Shown here piece by piece: positions 15,578 through 24,811 of a DNA stretch of 64,000 nucleotides (positions are counted from its first letter, which is position 1; every line of letters begins with the position of its first letter). The notes beneath the pieces are model-generated. The model made no database searches. It was not told where the DNA came from and saw only the letters and a list, made by a program, of their open reading frames with translations. The position numbers and the translations under genes are program-made. Location of the stretch: NCBI GenBank assembly GCA_000431335.1, contig FR888021.1, positions 1-64,000 on the forward strand, in the 5' to 3' direction. The stretch comes from Clostridium sp. CAG:343. GTDB lineage: Bacteria > Bacillota > Clostridia > TANB77 > CAG-508.

Positions 15578-16120
15578 TCAAAAATTACTATTTTTTATTG
15601 TCAGCCATTTTTTATTCCTACATATTCCTTCTTCACTATTTTCTTTAAATAAATATTCAATTATTTCATCTTTTGTAAATCCAATTATTTGTCTAATCTT
15701 TTCTTGATTTATATTTTTAAAAATATCACTATTAATATCAATAATTTCTTTAATATCAATTATTGCACCATTTTGCATTACCATTTGTTGTTTGTAAATA
15801 TCAATTTTATTTATATTATCTAAAATGGTTTCATATCTTCCACCATCCTTTTTTTTATCTGGAATAAAATATGTTACTTCTAATTCAGGTTTATTTGAAA
15901 TTAATTCCTGAATAACTTGTATTTTCATATCCAGTATAACTTTAAGTTCCTCATCTAATTCAATTCTTCTATCAGTTAGTCTTGCTGTTTCCTTAACTTG
16001 TCCTTCATATCCTGTAAGAGCTGAATAAGGTGCAAATTGTGCAGATCTTTGATATAAACTCATTTTTGGATGCTTTGATGCAGGTCTTTTTAAATTTATA
16101 ATATCATCATATTTTCTCAT
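15578..16120 (-). CDS. YolD-like protein
   Basis: A 180-residue protein. Residues 15-75 match the YolD core (HPKMSLYQRSAQFAPYSALTGY, then ETARLTDRRIELDEE). The C-terminal ~90 residues form a longer extension than in short YolD proteins. YolD proteins accompany Y-family polymerases of the UvrX type. The start overlaps the uvrX stop by one base (TAATG), which implies coupled translation. Confidence 0.85.
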   Translation of the reverse strand: MRKYDDIINLKRPASKHPKMSLYQRSAQFAPYSALTGYEGQVKETARLTDRRIELDEELKVILDMKIQVIQELISNKPELEVTYFIPDKKKDGGRYETILDNINKIDIYKQQMVMQNGAIIDIKEIIDINSDIFKNINQEKIRQIIGFTKDEIIEYLFKENSEEGICRNKKWLTIKNSNF

Positions 16121-17610
16121 TAACCTTTATGACCTCCTACTTGTTCATTTCTTTCTATTGTTGTTCCTCCATCTTCAAAATTCATTCCTTTAAGAATTGC
16201 ATTTTTTCCATATTTTTTCTTTATATCTAGTATAGATCTTTGAAGATTTCGCTCTTTCTTTTCTTTCTCATTTTTTCTTTCTACTTCTGAATAATCAGTA
16301 AATAAATCAATTTGTTCAAATTTATTTTCTTTTTCAGCTTGTTCTTCACTAATTACATTATTTGCAGTTATATTAATTCTTCGCGCTAATAAATGCTTAT
16401 CAATTATTCTATCATATAATTTCATAACAGATTCACCAATAAGTTTATTTGATGAAGTTTTATGGTCTAAATTTATTGTACCGTGTGCATGTTTTGGTAC
16501 ACTTCTTCCATATCTATCAATTGTTATTTCTCCATTATAATCTATATTCTTATTCGTAAGATTTTCTATATCATATCCAACATCTAATACAATTTGATTT
16601 GTAACTACATGCTTATCTACTAAATCAAGTACCAATAGCTCTGTCATTTCTTTAATTATTAATTTTGTTTTTTCATAATTATATGGACAATGTAGAACTT
16701 GACCTGAACTTATACTATTTGTGGTTGGTACATAGGATTTTATGCTTTCCATAGTGCATGGTTCTATTCCCCATGCATGATCAATTAATAATTCTGCGTT
16801 TATTCCAAATAGTTTGAATAATTTATCTTCATTATAAATTGAACATCTAGCAACATCTCCCATTGTTTGCATTCCGTTTGCTTCAAGTTTTTTAGCATAA
16901 CCTTTTCCAACTCTCCAAAAGTCTGTAAGTGGTTTATGATTCCATAATTGTTTTTTATACATTTCTTCGTCTAAACAGGCTATTCTAACTCCGTATTTAT
17001 TTGCTGTTGCATGTTTTGCTACTATATCCATTGCGATTTTTGCTAGATATAGATTTGTTCCGACTCCGCAAGTTGCTGTAATTCCAGTTTGTTTATATAT
17101 ATCATGTATAACTTTTGTGGCTAATTTACTTGCTTTCATTTGATATGTTTTTAAATAATGTGTTACATCAATAAAAACTTCGTCTATGGAATAAACGCAT
17201 ATATCATCCGGAGAAAAATATTTTAGATAAACATTATATATATTAGTGCTATACTTCATATATTTTTTCATTTGAGGCGGTGCTATAATATAATCTAATT
17301 CATATTCTGGATGTTTTTTTAGTTCGATGTCTTCATAAGATTTTCCATTTAGTATATGACCAGGTGCATTGTATTTTCTATTTGTATTTATTTCTCTTAC
17401 TTTTTGAACTACTTCAAATAGCCTTGCTCTTCCTGGTATTCCATATTGTTTTAGAGATGGACTTACAGCAAGACAAATTGTTTTCTCTGTTCTACTACTA
17501 TCTGCTACTACTAGATTTGTTGTTAGAGGGTTTAATCCTCTTTCTTGACATTCTACTGAAGCATAAAAACTTTTTAAATCTATTGCTACATATATATTTT
17601 GTTCTTGCAT
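16120..17610 (-). CDS. uvrX: Y-family DNA polymerase (UvrX/UmuC type)
   Basis: A 496-residue translesion polymerase. The N-terminal catalytic core has AIDLKSFYASVE (first metal Asp), the LNPLTTNLVVAD finger and VYSIDEVFIDVT (second metal site). A thumb with helix-hairpin-helix follows (WRVGKGYAKKLEANGM), and then the little-finger domain. It lets replication pass damaged bases at low fidelity. Its promoter overlaps an AAACAATTGTTT palindrome, a possible LexA site. Confidence 0.92.
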   Translation of the reverse strand: MQEQNIYVAIDLKSFYASVECQERGLNPLTTNLVVADSSRTEKTICLAVSPSLKQYGIPGRARLFEVVQKVREINTNRKYNAPGHILNGKSYEDIELKKHPEYELDYIIAPPQMKKYMKYSTNIYNVYLKYFSPDDICVYSIDEVFIDVTHYLKTYQMKASKLATKVIHDIYKQTGITATCGVGTNLYLAKIAMDIVAKHATANKYGVRIACLDEEMYKKQLWNHKPLTDFWRVGKGYAKKLEANGMQTMGDVARCSIYNEDKLFKLFGINAELLIDHAWGIEPCTMESIKSYVPTTNSISSGQVLHCPYNYEKTKLIIKEMTELLVLDLVDKHVVTNQIVLDVGYDIENLTNKNIDYNGEITIDRYGRSVPKHAHGTINLDHKTSSNKLIGESVMKLYDRIIDKHLLARRINITANNVISEEQAEKENKFEQIDLFTDYSEVERKNEKEKKERNLQRSILDIKKKYGKNAILKGMNFEDGGTTIERNEQVGGHKG

Positions 17611-17642
17611 ATTCCACCTCCTATTTACCTTATTTAATTTGC

Positions 17643-17681
17643 ATTATATCATTTATTTTCATACTTGTAAACAATTGTTTG
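17643..17681 (-). promoter_or_regulatory. uvrX promoter with a possible LexA operator
   Basis: On the minus strand TTTACA (17666-17671) and TATAAT (17643-17648) are separated by 17 bases. The 12-bp palindrome AAACAATTGTTT (17669-17680) overlaps the -35. Its AAAC-N4-GTTT shape is a degenerate match to the Gram-positive SOS box. Confidence 0.5.
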
Positions 17682-17700
17682 ACATTACTTTTGAAAATTT

Positions 17701-17731
17701 AAAAAGAGATGCTATTTTTTAATCATCTCTT
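17701..17731 (-). terminator. Terminator of the DUF488 gene
   Basis: AAGAGATG/CATCTCTT form an 8-bp stem (17704-17711 with 17724-17731) followed on the minus strand by TTTTT. Confidence 0.7.
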
Positions 17732-17742
17732 GAAATTGTAAT

Positions 17743-18201
17743 TTATCTTTCCAATTGATTTTGCATAATATCTTTAAGTGCTTCTCTAATATACTCTGGT
17801 CTAGTATTTTCATCAATGTTTAATTTTTCATCAATTTTAATATCTCTTACTTTTACCCCATAGGTCAACTCTATAAATTCAGCTAAAACATGTCTATGAC
17901 AAAACTGTTGTCCTTTTTCATAGCACAATAATATTGGGTCTGTTTCATTTTGTAACAATTCTTCTATATTTACTTTAGTTAAAACTTGATTATAATATTG
18001 CTCTATATAATATCTTGTATTCTCCTCTTCTGAAATTCTACCAATATTATTATGCCAAATCTCCCAAAATGCTCTTTTTGGTGCTAAGGAAGGAATTGCT
18101 TTGCCAACAAATCCAACTTTTCTCCCTCTATCGCCTGAAATAGATATTAAATTTCCTAGCTTACATTCTTCATAATTACCTGTAAAAATTCTCGTATTCA
18201 T
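17743..18201 (-). CDS. DUF488 family protein
   Basis: A 152-residue protein with the DUF488 signature ILLCYEKGQQFCHRHVLAEFIE near residues 90-112, preceded by FWEIWHNN. The family's activity is unproven. The ribosome site is GGAG just before the ATG. Its start abuts a cupin remnant upstream on the same strand. Confidence 0.8.
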   Translation of the reverse strand: MNTRIFTGNYEECKLGNLISISGDRGRKVGFVGKAIPSLAPKRAFWEIWHNNIGRISEEENTRYYIEQYYNQVLTKVNIEELLQNETDPILLCYEKGQQFCHRHVLAEFIELTYGVKVRDIKIDEKLNIDENTRPEYIREALKDIMQNQLER

Positions 18202-18345
18202 TTTTTCTCCAATCTGACCAAAAAATTACTATTTGTCCGCCATTTTTTGTGCTATGGTGAATATGCCAATTGTTTCTGCATTCTGGTTCAAAAGTTACAT
18301 TTGCTATAAATATACTTGATTTCTTCCAGCTGTTTGTTTTTCCAT
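18202..18345 (-). pseudogene. Cupin-domain remnant
   Basis: From an ATG at 18345 the frame reads MEKQTAGRNQ and then stops. One frame over, IFIANVTFEPECRNNWHIHH, then STKNGGQIVIF, is an unmistakable fragment of a cupin (metal-binding WHIHH), cut off before the end of the domain. The beginning matches the N-terminus of a carboxymuconolactone-decarboxylase/cupin fusion. An internal deletion joined the two pieces. No CGG lies at this break, so it is ordinary decay. Confidence 0.7.
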
Positions 18346-18356
18346 TTTAAATTTCT

Positions 18357-18382
18357 CCTTCTTATTATATATAATAAGAAGG
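18357..18382. repeat. 26-bp perfect palindrome
   Basis: CCTTCTTATTATA is followed directly by its reverse complement. It lies between the amidotransferase gene and the cupin remnant, just upstream of the remnant's ATG. It could be a terminator for the amidotransferase gene or an old operator. Confidence 0.55.
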
Positions 18383-18424
18383 AAAAATTTAAAAAGTAGA
18401 GACTTATTTTTAGTCAAAAATTAT

Positions 18425-19117
18425 TTATTTTTCAGTAGATGATATCATTCCTATGCTCAGTTGCAGTTTTTTGGTTACAAATCCTTCAAAAATCTCCATA
18501 TCTAATACTGATTCTGGATGCCATTGAACTCCAATAACATTATCTTTTTCGATTCCTTCAATTGTTCCATCATCACATCTAGCCACAATTCTGAAACCTG
18601 GTGCAACATCTTTTATTGCTTGCTCATGATATGAATTTACTTCTAATTTATCTTTTTTATATATTTTATACAAAAATGAATCTTCTTCTATATTTATAAT
18701 ATGTTTACTTTGATCTTTTAAATTGTGGTTTGGTATACTTTGAAATAAAGTACCTCCAAAAATGACATTTAGTTCTTGTATTCCAGCACATATTCCTAAT
18801 ATAGGCTTATTTTGTTTGTTAAATTCTTCTACGCATTTCTTAACTAAAGGATATTCATCAAATTTATCATATTTTTTATCTTTTATTGGTTCTTCATTAT
18901 AATATTTTGGATGTACATCATTTGCACTTCCAGTTAAAATTAGTCCATCGCATATGTTGCTTATTTCTTCTATATTTCTTTCTGAAATTACTGGAATAAG
19001 TATAACGTCTAATTTATCAAATATTTTTCTATATGACGAATCTAAATAATACACTATATTAAATGGTTTCTTTTTTCCGTTGTTTTCTAATCTTTCTATT
19101 ATTGCTATCTTTTTCAT
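18425..19117 (-). CDS. Class I glutamine amidotransferase-like hydrolase (peptidase C26)
   Basis: A 230-residue protein with a full C26 catalytic set: GLILTGSANDVHP, the nucleophilic Cys in ILGICAGIQELN, and the His-Glu pair in VIGVQWHPES. It resembles gamma-glutamyl-GABA hydrolase (PuuD) and related gamma-glutamyl peptidases. The substrate cannot be told from sequence. It is separated by 23 bases from the large penicillin-binding protein gene upstream. Confidence 0.85.
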   Translation of the reverse strand: MKKIAIIERLENNGKKKPFNIVYYLDSSYRKIFDKLDVILIPVISERNIEEISNICDGLILTGSANDVHPKYYNEEPIKDKKYDKFDEYPLVKKCVEEFNKQNKPILGICAGIQELNVIFGGTLFQSIPNHNLKDQSKHIINIEEDSFLYKIYKKDKLEVNSYHEQAIKDVAPGFRIVARCDDGTIEGIEKDNVIGVQWHPESVLDMEIFEGFVTKKLQLSIGMISSTEK

Positions 19118-19140
19118 TTGCTTAATTCCCCTTTATTTTA

Positions 19141-21657
19141 TTATTCAGAATTGTTATCTTCACTAGTATTAGTCGAATTATTTAAGTTATTTTTTTGTGT
19201 GTTACTATTTACTGTATTACTTGTATTGGTTGAATTTGTTGAAGTATTTGAAGTGTTTGTTTTATTAGAAGTATTATTATTTGTACTTGTATTAGTTTGT
19301 TCATTTGTAGAATTTTGTTTTGTCATATTATTTGAATTGCTATCTTTTTGATTTTTTGTATCTTTATTCGGTTGCGTTTCATTTTGTTGTATTGATGAAT
19401 TTGTATTAGTTCGTTCTGGTTCTTTTGCATCAATATCATCAGTAATCCCTTTTATAATTTCTGTTACATTATTTTTATTTATGTTTTCATTATTTTTAAT
19501 CTCAGAACCATTATGCTCATTACAAATTTCTGGTACTGTAAACCATAAAAAGTATTCTGTGTACGTATTAGGACATCCTGTATTTGCTTTTTTGCCAGTT
19601 GCTGAACATATAGTTGCAGTTGAAATGGCTCCTGGATTTTCGAATTTTGCACCTTTAAGTCCTGTATGAATTCTAGACATTACATTTGCCCATATTAATC
19701 CTGCTGGGTTTCTTTGGTTAAATTCTATACTTTCATTTTGGTCATAACCGTACCATGTTACTGCTGTATAATAAGGAGTAAAACCACATAACCATCTATC
19801 ATAATTTTCATCAGTAGTTCCTGTTTTAGCAGCTACATCTACTCCTGATATTTTACAATAAGTTGCTGTACCATTTTCCCCTAATACTGGTTGCGTTAAA
19901 ATTTCTTTTAAGATATATGCTACTTGTTTTGAACATACACGTTTTGTTTTTTGGGATGTTTTTATAAATACTGTTCCATCGTTTTTATCAATTTTAGTAT
20001 AAAAAGTTGGTTCTATATATATTCCATCATTAGCAATCGTACTATAAGCTCCTGCCATTTGCAAAGGACTAATTCCTTTTTCTAATCCTCCAAGTGCTAA
20101 AGGTAGACTATTATCTTCTTCAGTTAATGTTGTAACTCCCATTTTTTCTAAATATTTTATTGAATTTTTAGGCTTTAACTTTTCCATTATTTCAACAAAT
20201 GGGATATTTTGAGATGATTCTACTGCTCGTCTTACTGTTATTTTTCCTAAGCTTTTGCTATAATCTGTTGGATGATAATTATTTTCAAAATCTTGCTCTG
20301 TATCATCAAATATCGTTGCTGCAGTTATTATCTTTTTATCAATTGCAGGTAATAATACTGCAATTGGTTTTATCGCTGAACCTGTTTGTCTTACACTTTG
20401 AGTCGCTCTATTAAAAGAACGCGCAGTTGTCTTTTCGCCTAATCCTCCAGTGCATCCAACTACATTTCCAGTTTTATGATCTATTATTACCATTGCTGCT
20501 TGTGATGAATCATCACTATTTCTAGATGCAAGTTTATATTTCTTTTTTGAACATTCTGTTTCCATTTGTTTTTGAATATCCGAATCTTGAGTACTATAGA
20601 TTGTTAATCCTGCCATATTAATATAATTTGTAGCAAAAGTTTCTGATATATTGTATTTATCACATATATCTTTAGTAATTTCTGTTATGAGTGCATCTGT
20701 ATGATATGAATATATACCTTCACTTGATTCTATTTTTCCATTTTTAAACTTTAAACCTTTTTCAACATTTTGCATAGCTTCTTTATACTCTTCTTCATTT
20801 TTTATATATCCTAATTCTTTCATTTTTGTTAAAACTGTCTTTGTTCTATTTATAATTTTGCTTGAATTGTCTTTATCTGAAAAAGGATTGTATGAATTTG
20901 GAGAATTGTTTATTCCTGCTAAAAATGCACATTCTTCAAGTGTTAAATTTTGCACTGATTTATTAAAATAATATTCTGAACCAGCTTCTACGCCATATAT
21001 ACTTGGACCAATATATATAATATTCAAATATGTATCTAGAATTTCATCTTTAGACAGACATGTTTCTAATTGCCATGCTTTCCACCATTCTGTTACTTTT
21101 CTTGTTATACTATCTGTAGCATCCCCAGTAAGATTTTTTACTAATTGTTGTGTAATCGTACTTCCTCCAAATGAAGAAGAACCAAAATGAATAATATATG
21201 AACCAATAGCTGAAGCAGTTCTTTTTATATCTACTCCACCATGAGAATAAAATCTTTCATCTTCGATAGCTACATAAGCATTTTTTAAATTATAAGGAAT
21301 TTCGTTATAAGAAACTACTTTCTTTTTTATTTCACTTCCTAATGTTGCTATTGTATTACCGTTTATATCTTTTACAATTGAATTTTCATTAAGAGTCATA
21401 TCTTTTGCTATAGATTTCCAAACATGAGCAGAAATTGCTAATTTAATTCCAAAAATTATAATTATTATACTAACAATAATTAATAGCAGTTTCGCTTTTT
21501 TTATTTTTTTATTTTTCTTTGGTTTATCATTTTTATCTTTCTTATCCTCTTTTTTATTTTTCATCTCTTGAATTGCTTTTGGCTCTAAATCTTGATCTTG
21601 AATTTTTGATTTTCTTAGTCTCTTTCCTTTTTGTTTCTTTTTCATTTTGACTATCAC
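19141..21657 (-). CDS. Bifunctional class A penicillin-binding protein
   Basis: An 838-residue protein: a basic cytoplasmic head, one transmembrane helix near residues 53-75, a GT51 domain (VAIEDERFYSHGG, GGSTITQQLVKN, RKVTEWWKAWQLE) and a transpeptidase domain with STGSAIK-like QTGSAIKP (SxxK), SSQN (SxN) and KTGTTD (KTG). The last ~90 residues are an Asn/Thr/Ser-rich tail. It makes and cross-links peptidoglycan. The start is GTG at 21657 or ATG at 21645. Confidence 0.92.
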   Translation of the reverse strand: MIVKMKKKQKGKRLRKSKIQDQDLEPKAIQEMKNKKEDKKDKNDKPKKNKKIKKAKLLLIIVSIIIIIFGIKLAISAHVWKSIAKDMTLNENSIVKDINGNTIATLGSEIKKKVVSYNEIPYNLKNAYVAIEDERFYSHGGVDIKRTASAIGSYIIHFGSSSFGGSTITQQLVKNLTGDATDSITRKVTEWWKAWQLETCLSKDEILDTYLNIIYIGPSIYGVEAGSEYYFNKSVQNLTLEECAFLAGINNSPNSYNPFSDKDNSSKIINRTKTVLTKMKELGYIKNEEEYKEAMQNVEKGLKFKNGKIESSEGIYSYHTDALITEITKDICDKYNISETFATNYINMAGLTIYSTQDSDIQKQMETECSKKKYKLASRNSDDSSQAAMVIIDHKTGNVVGCTGGLGEKTTARSFNRATQSVRQTGSAIKPIAVLLPAIDKKIITAATIFDDTEQDFENNYHPTDYSKSLGKITVRRAVESSQNIPFVEIMEKLKPKNSIKYLEKMGVTTLTEEDNSLPLALGGLEKGISPLQMAGAYSTIANDGIYIEPTFYTKIDKNDGTVFIKTSQKTKRVCSKQVAYILKEILTQPVLGENGTATYCKISGVDVAAKTGTTDENYDRWLCGFTPYYTAVTWYGYDQNESIEFNQRNPAGLIWANVMSRIHTGLKGAKFENPGAISTATICSATGKKANTGCPNTYTEYFLWFTVPEICNEHNGSEIKNNENINKNNVTEIIKGITDDIDAKEPERTNTNSSIQQNETQPNKDTKNQKDSNSNNMTKQNSTNEQTNTSTNNNTSNKTNTSNTSTNSTNTSNTVNSNTQKNNLNNSTNTSEDNNSE

Positions 21658-21787
21658 ATTCTTTCAATTTTTTGTACAGTATATCACAAAAGACTTAAAA
21701 ATAAAACACTTTGTTATTTTTAAGTTTCTATTCCATTTTGTATTATTTTGATATATAATACTTTATATAGAATGGAGTGTGAATTTC

Positions 21788-22780
21788 ATGATAAAAAGAG
21801 AAGAAAACCCAGACTTTTTGAATGCTTTTTTAGATTATTCAACAACAATTTTAAATAAGTCTCCAAATAGTATTAAGGAATATAATTATGATTTAGCTAT
21901 GTTTTTTAAATTTATAAAGATACATTTTAATATGACAAATGAAACAGATTTAAAAGAAATATACATTAAAGATATAACAATAGATACTGTAAAAAGAATA
22001 AAAATAGATGATATTCATGCATTTTTAGGTTACCTATCAACTACATACCATAGCAAACCTGCTACAAGAGCTAGAAAAATATCAACAATACGAATATTTT
22101 TCCATTATTTGTGCCAAGATGCTAGTTCTCAATTTTTATTAGACCATAATCCAGCTTTAAATTTGAAAACTCCTAAAAAAGAAAAAAGGTTACCTAAATA
22201 TCTATCTTTAGATGATAGTAAGAAGCTACTCGATGTTGCTTCTGACGAAGATAATAGAAACTGTGAAAGAGATTTTGCTATTACTACTCTATTTTTAAAT
22301 TGTGGTATGCGTCTTTCTGAATTAGTTGGAATTAATATAAAAGATATAGATTTTAATGAATGTAAATTAAATGTTATTGGTAAAGGAAATAAAGAAAGAA
22401 CTATATATTTAAATAATGCATGTATGAAAGCTCTTTCAGATTATTTGTCTGTAAGACCTAAAGAAGGTATAAAACATGATAAGAAATATTCTGAAAAAGC
22501 ATTGTTTTTAAGTGAAAGAAGAGAAAGAATTAGTAATCGTACTGTACAATATATTATAAACAAAGAATTATCTAAAGCTGGCTTAGATAGTAATAAATAT
22601 TCTGTTCATAAGTTAAGGCATACAGCAGCAACTTTGATGTATCAATATGGTCAAGTAGATATACGTGCTTTGCAAGAATTACTAGGACATGAAAGTATTG
22701 CAACTACTGAGATCTATACACATGTAAGCAATGATCAAATTAGAGATGCCGTTGAAAAAAATCCTCTAGCAAATTTATAA
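21788..22780 (+). CDS. Tyrosine recombinase, XerC/XerD-like
   Basis: A 330-residue recombinase with all catalytic residues: Arg175 (CGMRLSEL), the Lys in GKGNKER, His274/Arg277 (HKLRHTAA), His301 (LGHES) and Tyr310 (TTEIYTH). GGAG lies 10 bases before the ATG at 21788. It stands alone between a PBP gene and a LysM gene, with its own terminator, which suits a chromosomal Xer protein. It shares the ENPDFLN opening and the overall layout with the island recombinase at 11513. Confidence 0.88.
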   Translation: MIKREENPDFLNAFLDYSTTILNKSPNSIKEYNYDLAMFFKFIKIHFNMTNETDLKEIYIKDITIDTVKRIKIDDIHAFLGYLSTTYHSKPATRARKISTIRIFFHYLCQDASSQFLLDHNPALNLKTPKKEKRLPKYLSLDDSKKLLDVASDEDNRNCERDFAITTLFLNCGMRLSELVGINIKDIDFNECKLNVIGKGNKERTIYLNNACMKALSDYLSVRPKEGIKHDKKYSEKALFLSERRERISNRTVQYIINKELSKAGLDSNKYSVHKLRHTAATLMYQYGQVDIRALQELLGHESIATTEIYTHVSNDQIRDAVEKNPLANL

Positions 22781-22789
22781 AAATATATG

Positions 22790-22821
22790 GACTACATTAT
22801 ACTATATAATGTAGTCTTTTT
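22790..22821. terminator. Bidirectional terminator
   Basis: A 12-bp perfect stem (22790-22801 with 22805-22816) has a 3-base loop and a T run. It ends the recombinase gene and the convergent LysM gene. Confidence 0.85.
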
Positions 22822-23119
22822 AATTAAATATAGGTATTAGTATTTTCTCTCCTACTTTTAAATTACCATCTATATTATTAATATTTTTTAATTCACTTAC
22901 AATGTTTCTTATATCATTTCCTTTATAGTATTTATTTTCTTTTAGTTCTCTCTCAGATATAGACCACAATGTATCTCCCTCATAAATGAATTCTTCTTTA
23001 TAAGAAACTTCAGTTTTTGAATATGTATGATTAATTCCCATTAATACTATTGATACTAATATAACTAAAATTAAACACATCATTATAAATTTTCTCTTAT
23101 TTACTATTTTTATTTTCAT
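22820..23119 (-). CDS. YneA-like LysM protein, probable SOS division inhibitor
   Basis: A 99-residue protein with a short basic head, one transmembrane helix (about residues 12-30) and a C-terminal LysM domain (YEGDTLWSISERELKENKYYKGNDIR, then LKVGEKILIPIF). This is the architecture of YneA, the SOS-induced suppressor of cell division in Bacillus. The promoter has a perfect -35/-10 with three LexA-like boxes, which supports the call. lexA is not adjacent, unlike in Bacillus. Confidence 0.75.
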   Translation of the reverse strand: MKIKIVNKRKFIMMCLILVILVSIVLMGINHTYSKTEVSYKEEFIYEGDTLWSISERELKENKYYKGNDIRNIVSELKNINNIDGNLKVGEKILIPIFN

Positions 23120-23140
23120 ATAATCATCTCCTTTTACTAC

Positions 23141-23217
23141 GAAATATTTGTTCGTGTTTTGAGATAATTATAAACGAACATTTATTCTTTGTCAATGTTT
23201 TTTAGAAAAAATGTTCG
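23141..23217 (-). promoter_or_regulatory. SOS promoter with three LexA-like boxes
   Basis: On the minus strand TTGACA (23190-23195) and TATAAT (23167-23172) have a 17-base spacer. Boxes close to CGAACATATGTTCG lie at 23141-23154 (10 of 14), 23175-23188 (11 of 14, inside the spacer) and 23204-23217 (11 of 14). LexA bound to the middle site would cover the promoter. Confidence 0.72.
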
Positions 23218-23231
23218 TTTTTTTACTTGTT

Positions 23232-24017
23232 TTAAAATATCTTTTTATAATATGGTTGTATGTTTGGTAATAAGCTATCAATATATACTGTGTTATATTC
23301 TTTATCTTCTATTTTTATATTCGGAAAAGTTCGTATCATTTTTTTATCATTCCAAAAAGTATTAATAAAATCTGATAAAACCTTATTATTATAAGTTTTA
23401 TTATAATTTTCTATTACTTTTTCTTTGTTTTCTACTTCTATATCATTTTCTACTATCATTCTATTAACAAATTGTTTTTGTGCATAACAAGTAGCTATAC
23501 AATCAATTGCTAAAAATATGATTACTATTAAAATAATTAATTTAAGTTTTTTTATTGAGATTTTATCTTTTATTTTAGCAATCAATATATCAATTTTAGG
23601 ATTTATAATCTTTATTAAAAATAATGTCAATACTCCCCAGAACACAGAGTAAAGCAAGCATATTCTTCCATTAATATTTAAGAATCTATTAGAATAATCC
23701 CACCATTTTGTATGAAGAATAGTATCTACTAAAAAACTAATTGTATATTCTGTTACAGACCCTACTAAAAATCCCCCCACAAAAAGTGTTAATTTGTTTT
23801 TATTAAAATATCGAGATAATAATGTAATAGTAATAGCTCCAATTCCATAAATCCCACAAAATGGTCCATATAAAAAGCTTTGCCTAGATTCCCATACTCC
23901 TTTAGTTGCAATTCCAAATAATGTTTCTATAATATATCCTATAAAACTATATATAATAAAATAAGCAAATAATTTCCATATGCTAATTCCTAATATAGTT
24001 ACACTTTTTTTATTCAT
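23232..24017 (-). CDS. CmpB-type ABC-transporter permease-like membrane protein
   Basis: A 261-residue protein with about five transmembrane helices and the conserved pattern of the CmpB/ABC type IV family (YSFIGYIIETLFG, FLYGPFCGIYGIG, WWDYSNRFLNINGRICL). Its role is unknown, and no ATPase partner is nearby. It lies upstream of the LysM gene on the same strand but is separated from it by the SOS promoter. Confidence 0.78.
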   Translation of the reverse strand: MNKKSVTILGISIWKLFAYFIIYSFIGYIIETLFGIATKGVWESRQSFLYGPFCGIYGIGAITITLLSRYFNKNKLTLFVGGFLVGSVTEYTISFLVDTILHTKWWDYSNRFLNINGRICLLYSVFWGVLTLFLIKIINPKIDILIAKIKDKISIKKLKLIILIVIIFLAIDCIATCYAQKQFVNRMIVENDIEVENKEKVIENYNKTYNNKVLSDFINTFWNDKKMIRTFPNIKIEDKEYNTVYIDSLLPNIQPYYKKIF

Positions 24018-24108
24018 GAAATTTCCCCTTAATCTTTATTTTTTATTACAATGTATACTATCATAAATTTGTAAAAAAATAAAGATTTAGTACATAAATA
24101 ATAGTAAT

Positions 24109-24688
24109 TTACAGTAATATTGGGCTAACTTGTTCCCTATCTAGTGCACTTTTTATTGTTCTTATAATATATTCTGAATCAAATACAACTGATCTTGGTT
24201 TTGTTATTGGATTGTCTTGCCTAAATGGAACAAAATAATAATTATTCCTATTTAGTAACTTTCCTATATTTTCTGCATTACCACTTAATCCATTATTGGT
24301 AGAAGGTGCTATAACTAAAGGTCTTCCGTTTCTTAAATGAGATTTTGCTGCCATAATAGCAGGTGTATCTATAATATCACAAGCAAGCTTAGAAATTGTA
24401 TTTCCGAGAACATGGTGCAATAACCATAATATCTGTCATCTTTTTCGGTCCAATTGGTTCCGCTTCTTGAATTGTATGAATAATCTTCTTATCTGTAAGC
24501 TCTTCTATTTCTTTTATGAAATCTTTTGCTTTTCCAAATTTAGTATCTAAATTATAACTGTTAAAAGACATGATTGGTATAATTTCTGCTCCTTGATTTA
24601 TTAATTCTTTCATTTTTGGTATTACTTTCTTAAATGTACAAAAAGAGCCCGTTAATGCAAATCCTATTTTTATTCCTTTTAATTCCAA
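24109..24688 (-). CDS. spoVFB: Dipicolinate synthase subunit B, with one CGG recoding site
   Basis: A 192-residue flavoprotein-like subunit (IGFALTGSFCTF, then APCS-GNTISKLACDIIDTPAIMAAKSHLRNGRPLVIAPSTN) that helps make dipicolinic acid for the spore core. The frame breaks once, in the middle of the conserved APC(S/T)GNT motif: TCT CGG AAA must be read TCT (C) GGA AAT. Both halves are otherwise perfect. The start is TTG at 24688, with GGAGG 12 bases upstream. The partner subunit A gene is not in this window. Confidence 0.85.
24404..24406 (-). other. CGG +1 recoding site in spoVFB
   Basis: P-site codon TCT, then CGG. Skipping one base gives GGA (Gly), the residue conserved in this motif. In the zero frame a TAA follows four codons later. 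Confidence 0.75.
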
Positions 24689-24811
24689 AATTCATCAAAT
24701 CCTCCTTTCATATTACATTTATATATAATATGAAATTATGTAAATTTTGGAATTAGTTTTTTTGTATTTTCATATTTAAAAATATATTTAATAAACTTAA
24801 ATGGTGATAAT

